Shown: piece after piece, positions 57,480 through 64,000 of the stretch | How positions within the stretch are numbered: position 1 is the first letter of the stretch | How the letters are laid out: each line of letters begins with the position of its first letter | NCBI GenBank assembly: GCA_002812745.2 | Contig: NCSJ02000117.1 | Span: forward strand, 1 to 64,000 | Origin: Scytalidium lignicola | Taxonomy: Eukaryota > Ascomycota > Leotiomycetes | Length of the DNA stretch: 64,000 nucleotides | Direction: 5' to 3' | Position numbers and translations under genes: made by a program | The notes under the pieces: generated by a model | Databases searched by the model: none | Seen by the model: the letters and a program-made list of their open reading frames with translations, nothing else | What the model was told of the DNA's origin: nothing

Positions 57480-58742
57480 ATTGACGGTTGTGTGTTGAGA
57501 AGCTCTCGAGGAGCCGAACGCGCCGCTGTTGTATCTTAGCTGAATATCGAGGCAGGAAGAAGCGCTAGCCTCGCGCCAACCAAGAAGCCTGGCAGCGACT
57601 TTGAATTCTGACAAGGATTTTAAATGCGCCCTGCTTGGATTTGTTCACCTCAAAGCTACAGTAGATCGGTGAACGAACGCCCTTTTGGTGTTTATCTTCG
57701 CTGTGTGACGGGCGCGACCAGTCCTGTTCCCGGTGACTGCCCCTCGTTAATTACGAGTCCTCGGCTTCCACTCCACGTACCAACGTGCCCGACCTTCCAA
57801 GCTAGTAGAAAGCAGAGTGGACTACAGACGTAGAGGAAGACAAGTCGCCTAAGAGTTTAACTGCTCAAAGCTCGAATCGCAGAGAATCTAGTTTTGGTGT
57901 CTCTGAAGAATGACACAAAAGGCTTCTAGAAAGGTGCTCGACCGTGGTTGTTGCCTGTGCCCGTCAGGTTACTAATTAAGTATTTATCGCTATGAGTGGA
58001 TGCGGGACGAGATAAGTCTACTATCCAGGGAACGTCAAAGTCCAGGAACGACCGTATCTGTCCTGTCACTGCCCCCTTCCTTCAGAGCTCTTATTGAAAT
58101 GCGGCGTCGTAGCACCTGGAAATAATTTTGCTACGAAATTTCTCGTACGTCTGTCCTTACAAAGCGTGCGAAAGGTCTGCTTCGTAAATCTAACAGCCGG
58201 GATGAGCGAGCTGCCACCCTCACACGTGCATTTCTCGCCGATGATTTGGCCACCAGCGCTGTGCCCAGAGATGACGTTGTGGTGTGTACGCGCTGTGGAG
58301 GGGTTGGCGGGGTGGCTGTGCATGCCGGTGACAAAGCACGTGGCGTGGATCCGGCCCTATCAAATCCAGCAAATAATATATCGCGAAGCCAGACTTTATG
58401 CAACATAAAATCATGTTGTGCTTTGTTGAATCTTGCTTGGCCTTCACTCTTACGGAAGGTTCGGGTCGATGCCTCTAGTTCAAGGATAGAGAAAGACAGT
58501 AAAAAAGAATGACTTCAAGTACCAGAATTAAAGTCCTCGATTTAGACTGAACTTAAGCTTGCAACAACAAGAAGGTAAATGAATTCTTTGGCTCTTATAG
58601 CAATTCTCTCTGTAACCAAATTCACAGCGGGTGAAAAGATAACACCGCTGTCTGATGTAAATATGGTTGTAGTTCCATGGCAACTTTACCCCTATTCCCC
58701 TACCAAGCATTTCCTCCATCAGTGCCTCTCCAAAATAGGAGT
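57480..58742. other. Intergenic region with a G+C-richer block
   Basis: It holds the promoter of the patatin-like gene at left. A block at about 58090-58350 is less AT-rich than the surroundings and open in three overlapping frames, none recognisable. The left part (57480-57614) stays open in the patatin frame. Confidence 0.4.
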
Positions 58743-60561
58743 CTAGTAGTCTTCATTCTTAATATAGCTCCTCAAGCTTGTTATTTTCACATTTGGATCC
58801 AGCTATATTCATTAGTAATGTCCATCACAGATGTAATTTATACCATAGCAGTAGTCAAACTCACATCTTTTGGCAGCACCAGTCTTTCTCCCCAGCAAAA
58901 CTCTGCACTAGTAGCATTGCTTTCCGCAATTTCTCTCGCAAATCCCCCTAGAGCTGATTTGTCTGCCTCCTCAACAGATATTTCTTGGGCTTCTGAAGGG
59001 TGACCAGTCACCTTCGACCAGATATTCATAAATGTGGCATAGCTCACCATCTCACTGGCAGCTAGCAGATTCTGTCCTGGCGTAGAGTTCACAAGAAGCT
59101 CAACAAATACGCCGGTATCAGAAGGCACAGCAAAAGGATGGATAGCATCGGGGTTGCCAGTTTGCTTAAAGATGAACTTCTCAGACTCCTATACAACGCA
59201 ATCAGGACTTGTCAACTGAGTTTACAGATATGTGCAATTAAACGCACTTTGACCAAACGTAGCTTTGCAAACTTGAGCATATTAGTTGTGTAAAAGCTCA
59301 TATTCAACAAGCTTGTCCTCTCCCATAAATCCTTTTTCGTCTCTTTAATATACGCAGTAACTTTTGCCTTCGAGTCAATGAAAAGCATAAGTATACTTCC
59401 CTCCACTGATGTCTTTAAACCCAGGTAATGCACTCCATATAAATCTTTCTAGAATCCCTTCTTCTCTCAATACCTTTGCATCAGCATCAACTATTACTTT
59501 TCCCCTTGCCACTTCCACTGCGAAGGCGTAGTTGCCAGTCTCCCTGTCAGAGATCTTGGAAAGTTCGGGGTATTTAGCTTGAAATGGTGCCGAGCAATAT
59601 ATATCATGCTTTCAAGCAAGCCAAACCTTTGTCGTCAGGAAGTATAGCAGTAACACATGGAGCTATATGATATCGCAACACCCAAAACGGAAACCGCCCT
59701 TCCTCATAATTCACTAGCGACCCTTCCTTCTCGTCCTTACCTTCCTATATACCCCCAAATAAGCGGTATACTCCTAACAGAACAACAAACAGCGCCATTA
59801 TGGTATAATGGTCAGGTCAAGTTGTTGTTCCGAGAAATGGATCTGGGCAACCAAGTCTAATGGGTGAAGTGAATACTGACATTAGCAGAGATGTAGGCGA
59901 GCAGCTAGTTACAGCTGTGATGAAACCGAACTCTTTTGTCACTCAGACTAATTTTTATTTTATTTTTTTNACGTTTCCTGATAATTTTGAGCTGGTTAGT
60001 GATTTTCTCTTTTTCTCTTTTTTTNGATTTAGTTTGGTTGTGGTTGGAGGAGCTTAGGCTCTCATACATGGAGAATTAGCCTTGCTCTTTCGACTACACG
60101 CTCCATTGTTTCTAGAATATAATCTAACCACTTGAACACATCTATATTACATATATAAGAGAAATTATATTTCAATTCAATCAATTCTCTTTTAGTTATT
60201 AGAAAACGAATACCTATTCATCAATACACGATCCCAGAAATCAGTCATAGCAAAAATCACATTCGCTGAGGTGAAGGCAAGAACGAGACTGTCAAAATCA
60301 TCAAGATCAACCTGAACGATTTGTATTCTTTTCTCTTTGAGAGTCTGAGCGGCCGGAGATGAGGATTCCGTGTTATTCCACAAACATGTCAACCCAGAGA
60401 AAGGAAATGGGAAGCTACTCAACCGCCCTTGAGAGATTACTATTTTCTGTTTCACCCATATATGTATGTAATTGTAGTAGAAAGAGAGCAGCAAAGTGAA
60501 CGGTTCTATAAATGCATACCTGATTTCCCGTCACTCCAAGAACAACAATCGTTTTGGTCAT
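58743..60561 (-). pseudogene. NmrA-like NAD(P)-binding protein gene, inactivated
   Basis: Starting at the ATG at 60561, MTKTIVVLGVTGNQ is the classic NmrA Rossmann start, and a 92-nt intron follows. The next exon (from 60427) reads GG*VASHFLSLG*HVCGITRNP with TGA stops at 60421-60419 and 60391-60389. A frame change near 60360 then gives SSPAAQTLKEKRIQIVQVDLDDFDSLVLAF ... FAMTDFW in short blocks. The codon after DFW is split by a 643-bp insertion (60232-59590); resuming at 59589 completes Ala and continues PFQAKYPELSKISDRETGNY. Another frame break is at about 59377 (a TGA in one frame, DSKAKVTAYIKE in the other). The remaining C-terminal exons, including SEMVSYATFMNIW and a last exon 58794-58743 region behind a GTGAGT...TATAG intron, look intact. 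Intact relatives are redox-sensing regulators or reductases. Confidence 0.75.
59590..60232. mobile_element. About 643-bp insertion in the NmrA-like pseudogene
   Basis: The protein similarity stops in the codon after DFW and resumes in the same codon at 59589, so the insertion is bounded to within a few bases. It is AT-rich, with N calls at the ends of T-runs (59970, 60025). It contains TGGTATAATGG at 59801-59811, a perfect match to the tRNA A-box consensus, and a poor B-box-like GTTCCGA about 25 bp later, suggesting a SINE-like element; no clear terminal repeats or target duplication were found. An unusually long intron is the alternative, but the edges do not show GT and AG at the join. Confidence 0.5.
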
Positions 60562-61020
60562 ATTGAAGACAATTTTTTTNCTTCCCAAGACAAGTCCAAA
60601 TAGTTTATTTGAAGATTTCTATATACTGACATAGAACATTAGAAAAAAATGAACTAATTAAATATCTCTAGGAACGAGAGAAGTTTACTAGATGTTATAA
60701 AAATTATTTCATATTAATCATCTCCTTTTCAAACTATTTTATGAGTGCTCTTGAAACTTTAGATGATAACGTGAGATATGAGGTTGAAGTTAACGGGGTA
60801 GCTTTAACACCAACCTCATCTCAACCACCGCAGCCATCAGGAAAGAGCATCACACAGCGGAATAGGAGACAATCAGATAAAGAATAGACGAAAATAAAGT
60901 CTTATCAGAATTATTTTATAACCTAACACTTTACATTACAAGTAGAACTAAGATCTAGAGAACCTATAACCAACCATCCTACAGGGATTTAAAAAAGGGT
61001 TCTAAAACTATATCACAAAC
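60562..61020. other. Intergenic region
   Basis: AT-rich; it holds the promoter of the NmrA-like pseudogene and the 3' UTR of the ammonium transporter (both minus). N after a T-run at 60580. Nothing else seen. Confidence 0.45.
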
Positions 61021-62772
61021 TTAAGCACTCTTCACTGCTTCTTCGCTAACTTGTGCTACCTTCGGTGTCACTACACCACTAGTTTCTGCACCACTGCCTT
61101 CTGCCATTCTCTCTATTTCCTCCCTTCTCTTAGACAACTCTTCAAAAATGCCCCAATCTCCGATCTGCTCATCAAAGAACTGGTCGACATCCAGTCCGTG
61201 CATCTCAGCTTCCTCAGTGACACGGAGGTGCATACCAGGGATGAATTTCAGGATGTATAGGAGAGCACAGGAGACTAGGAACGAGTAGGCCGATATAGCA
61301 GTAATTTCAGCAAATTGACGGCCTACTTGAATGCCGTTGCCATCATAACCGCCTGGAGCTGAGGTAGCACCGTCGAGCATACTTACTGTTAAAGTGTCAG
61401 CAAACCCCCTCTAACTTCTATGAAAGAGTGGGAGGTCAAGTGGGAAGTGGGGTAATCGAAAAGGGGTTAGAAACATACTTGATTCCGTAGCAAAGATACC
61501 AGTCAAGAAACTACCGACCATACCACCAATCCCATGCAATTTGAAAACATCCATCCCTTCATCAATGTGCAACCAATCATTCACGTTCTGCAACAATGCA
61601 CACACAACAGCTGTCAAAAATCCGATAACAGCTGCACACCAAACATTAACATAACCAGCAGCAGGAGTAATTCCAACCAACCCAGCAATGGCACCTTCAC
61701 AAGCGCCAACAACGCTAAATTTACGTCCGTGTTTGATGTAATCGACCAGAACCCATCCGATCATACCTGTGGAAGCAGCGGTGTTGGTATTAAATGCTGC
61801 AAGCATAGCACGAACAGTGGCATTGAGAGCACTGCCTCCGTTGAAACCGAACCAGCCGAACCAGATCAAAACCGTTCCTAAAAAGACAAGAGTGGTATTG
61901 TGAGGCTTGCCAACTGATTTATCACCGCTGTGCTTGCGCTTTCCGAGGACGAAAGCGTAGGCTAAGGCGGACCAACCCGAGGAAATGTGGACGGGACCGC
62001 CACCAGCAAAATCGAGGGATGGTAACTGTTTTCGCATAATACGTCAGACCTAGTTCAAAGGAATAGTAAAATTAAAACTTATATCTCACATTAAACAGCC
62101 ATCCGTTCGGATTCCATGTCCAGCATGCAATAGGACAGTATACAACAGTAGCCCAGAAGAAGCCAAATACAAGACTTGGGATGATACGCCCTCTCTCAAA
62201 GGCGCCGCCAACCACGATCTGGACAGTGCAGGCACTACACATAATATTAGTTATCTTTTCTCCAGTTTCTTTAACCCCGTGTTTTATGGTCAACGACTCA
62301 CCAAAACAACAACTGATACAGACAGAATACAATCTCTGGAATAAACGGGCTACCCACGCTGGGAGCAGCCATAACATTCTTCATCCCAAAATTGGCCATG
62401 TCTCCAATGAATGGACCCGCAGTCCTCGAATATGCGAGCGTATAACCCCAAAACATCCATTGGAAAGTGGTGACAGCGCCAACCATAAGACTCTGAAATA
62501 GCAAGGCCAGGGCGGATTTACGGCGTGCGAGGCCTCCGTACAAAAGACCAATACCGGGGATGATGAGCCAGACTATAAAACCACAGAAAATGAGGTAAGT
62601 ATAGTGGTACTCAAACCCGATATATTGCGCATTTACGTCCACGAGCTTTGGATCTCCGCCATTGGGAATGGAGGAGTTGAACACCGGAGGCTAAATTCAA
62701 TATTAGTTCAGACCATTAAAAAGAAAATGCAGTTCTCCATATTGTCGTGAAGCAATGACTTACAGAACTCAT
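61021..62772 (-). CDS. Ammonium transporter, Mep2/AmtB family
   Basis: Five exons: 62772-62764 (only ATG AGT TCT), 62690-62302, 62234-62090, 62025-61479, 61385-61021; 484 aa. About eleven hydrophobic helices in Amt order. Signature segments are GLLYGGLARRKSAL, DFAGGGPVHISSGWSALAYA, FGWFGFNGGSALN, FKLHGIGGMVGSFLTGIFA and SISMLDGATSAPGG. The pore twin histidines are both present (His194 in PVHISS, His345 in KLHGIGG); in yeast Mep1/Mep3 the first is Glu, so this is Mep2-like. It imports ammonium at the plasma membrane; Mep2 types are high affinity and can signal for filamentous growth. The cytosolic tail keeps EEAEMHGLD. The 9-nt first exon is inferred from MSSPPVFN and good splice sites. A GATA cluster lies upstream. 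Confidence 0.93.
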
Positions 62773-64000
62773 TGTAACTAGTAAGTGCAGCAATACACTG
62801 GCCCAGTAGGTTATGATTGACGGAGTAAAAGCTACTTCGTATCAACCCATGGCGGGAGAAGGCTTATATGTATCTTATTCATTCCAATTATTGCATTCGT
62901 ACCAACTTAGTCCCAGTCCTAGTCTTCCACATCGCTGTATTGCCAAGTACCTTGGCGGTTATGGGTGTTATCCTATTCTGCATGCTTCTTAACTTTAAGC
63001 AAGCCAGTGCAAGGGATAATACCATTGACTGTGTAATTGGGTTTGACAAAGGAAAACTGTTGGTGTTTGAGGTCACCGATAAGAAACTGATACCGATAAG
63101 CTGTGGACTCCTATTCTTGGCGAATGACGCTATCCCACTTTCGGACATCGAGTCCCGCAGTTACCTCTTCACAAGCCATTATCAATGTCCTCAGATAGGA
63201 TGAATACTCTTTGACCCATTTATCTATCTACTTGGCAGTACCCAATGCTCGTTCCCGTGGTCTTGGCACCCCAAAGCTGCATGCCCCCAGCGAGAAGAGG
63301 CGAAGTTCAAACCCGAGAATGTGGGATTAGCAAGATCCCCTAGAGCTATGATAAACAGATATAATAAGGTTTCGGGAACATGCGGAGAAAAATATAATGA
63401 GTTATAAGTAAAAAAAGTTATTCTGAATACAAAGTTGGCCCCGCCAACATTAAAAAGAATATAAGAACCAAAATAGTGACCGGGTATCTCAACAATGACA
63501 AAATGAAATGCTTTTAATACAAGTAATGCGGGATCAGATTCCAGTGCTCTTGAAAACCCGTTCCCAGAAAGAAATCCTATTGTTATAACCTTGACATTAT
63601 TGTAGAGCCTCATGCATCAAATTCAAACGTTAACTAGGAAGAGATTAGTCACGATATTCTAGAGTGAGCACTCTGCAAAAAATATACCTCATAGTTGTCC
63701 ATTACAAAAGAGTCTTCTTGGAATCTCTCTCTTTAATGATTATAGTCACAATGAACTCTTGATCTTAGGATCGCCCTCCTTCTAAAGGAAACCTACCGCT
63801 CATTTCACCTCAACATGCTCAGATGTAGAGGCAAAGCATATATTATTGGGAAGTAGGCGGCCATTGATTGCCAGGCTGTTGATTCACTGTAGCATGGCAG
63901 GTAGAACACACTGAAGCTCCATACTCCAATTCACAGAAATGGAAGGGTACGTTACTGTGCCATATTATTTCAGTAGAAGAGTAATATCGTGTTAGTACGT
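62773..64000. other. Upstream region of the ammonium transporter to the window end
   Basis: It contains the transporter promoter. Open frames at 62868-63203 (plus), 62888-63148 and 63224-63613 (minus) overlap or have odd composition and match no family known to me. I see no further gene before the window ends. Confidence 0.4.
63078..63100 (-). promoter_or_regulatory. Triple GATA cluster, candidate AreA/NIT2 site
   Basis: GATAAG at 63078-63083, GATA at 63089-63092 and GATAAG at 63095-63100: three in 23 bp, about 306-328 bp upstream of the ammonium transporter ATG. AreA/NIT2-type factors bind such clustered sites to activate nitrogen-scavenging genes. The position and target gene make this a strong candidate; binding is inferred. 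Confidence 0.55.

Noticed and set aside
58094..58512. Three overlapping ORFs in the G+C-richer block
   Set aside because: Mutually overlapping on both strands, Arg/Ala/Thr-biased as expected from composition, no recognisable domain.
62868..63613. ORFs of 86-129 aa upstream of the ammonium transporter
   Set aside because: No family resemblance, overlap on opposite strands; they coincide with the promoter and its GATA cluster.

Overview
This window is nuclear DNA of a filamentous ascomycete. The reasons are: introns of about 46-120 nt with GTRNGT donors and CTAAC/CTAAT-like branch points, monodomain fungal families (copper-fist regulator, WSC domains, LaeA-like methyltransferase, Pth11/rhodopsin-like membrane protein, single-chain mitochondrial transhydrogenase), and AT-rich intergenic DNA carrying old repeats. 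The protein flavour suggests Leotiomycetes, perhaps a Sclerotinia/Botrytis relative; that placement is an inference I could not test. Single N calls sit at the ends of long homopolymers throughout, so frameshift claims near homopolymers need caution.

Layout. 0.5-3.6 kb: a secreted FAD oxidoreductase and a decayed F-box gene (both minus strand). 3.7-5.4 kb: gene-free, with a large near-perfect inverted repeat at 4393-4798. 5.4-7.3 kb: a Mac1/GRISEA-type copper regulator (minus), divergent from an EFM7-type methyltransferase (8.8-9.7 kb, plus). 9.9-16.1 kb: a six-exon gene for a 1976-residue secreted protein with a propeller-like N-half, six WSC domains and a threonine-rich tract. 16.1-22.9 kb: almost 7 kb without a convincing gene. 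22.9-27.5 kb: NAD(P) transhydrogenase in 17 exons, including a 4-nt microexon and a GC-AG intron. 28.3-32.6 kb: GNAT acetyltransferase and an APC-family permease (minus). 36.1-48.6 kb: rhodopsin-like membrane protein, O-methyltransferase, LaeA-like methyltransferase, a four-copy repeat protein and a BAHD acyltransferase; this resembles a loose accessory-metabolism neighbourhood but has no backbone synthase here. 49.6-50.1 kb: retrotransposon gag remnant. 50.6-53.1 kb: kelch protein and a cytidine/guanine-deaminase-like enzyme. 53.2-54.3 kb: an unexplained periodic array. 55.5-57.5 kb: patatin-like protein without the nucleophile serine. 58.7-60.6 kb: NmrA-like pseudogene split by an insertion. 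61.0-62.8 kb: a Mep2-type ammonium transporter with a tight GATA cluster upstream.

The multi-exon models were built by hand. For ten of them I summed the exon lengths, and each total is divisible by three: FAD oxidoreductase 540 aa, copper regulator 563, WSC protein 1976, transhydrogenase 1120, GNAT 225, permease 534, rhodopsin-like 451, O-methyltransferase 420, LaeA-like 354, deaminase 188; patatin 628 and ammonium transporter 484 also close.

The best candidate for something undescribed is the array at 53165-54342: about 14 copies of a short bipartite core (TGG, then 23-24 nt, then RCAACRA) recurring every 65-109 bp with unrelated sequence between. It lies just downstream of the deaminase gene and does not form one reading frame.
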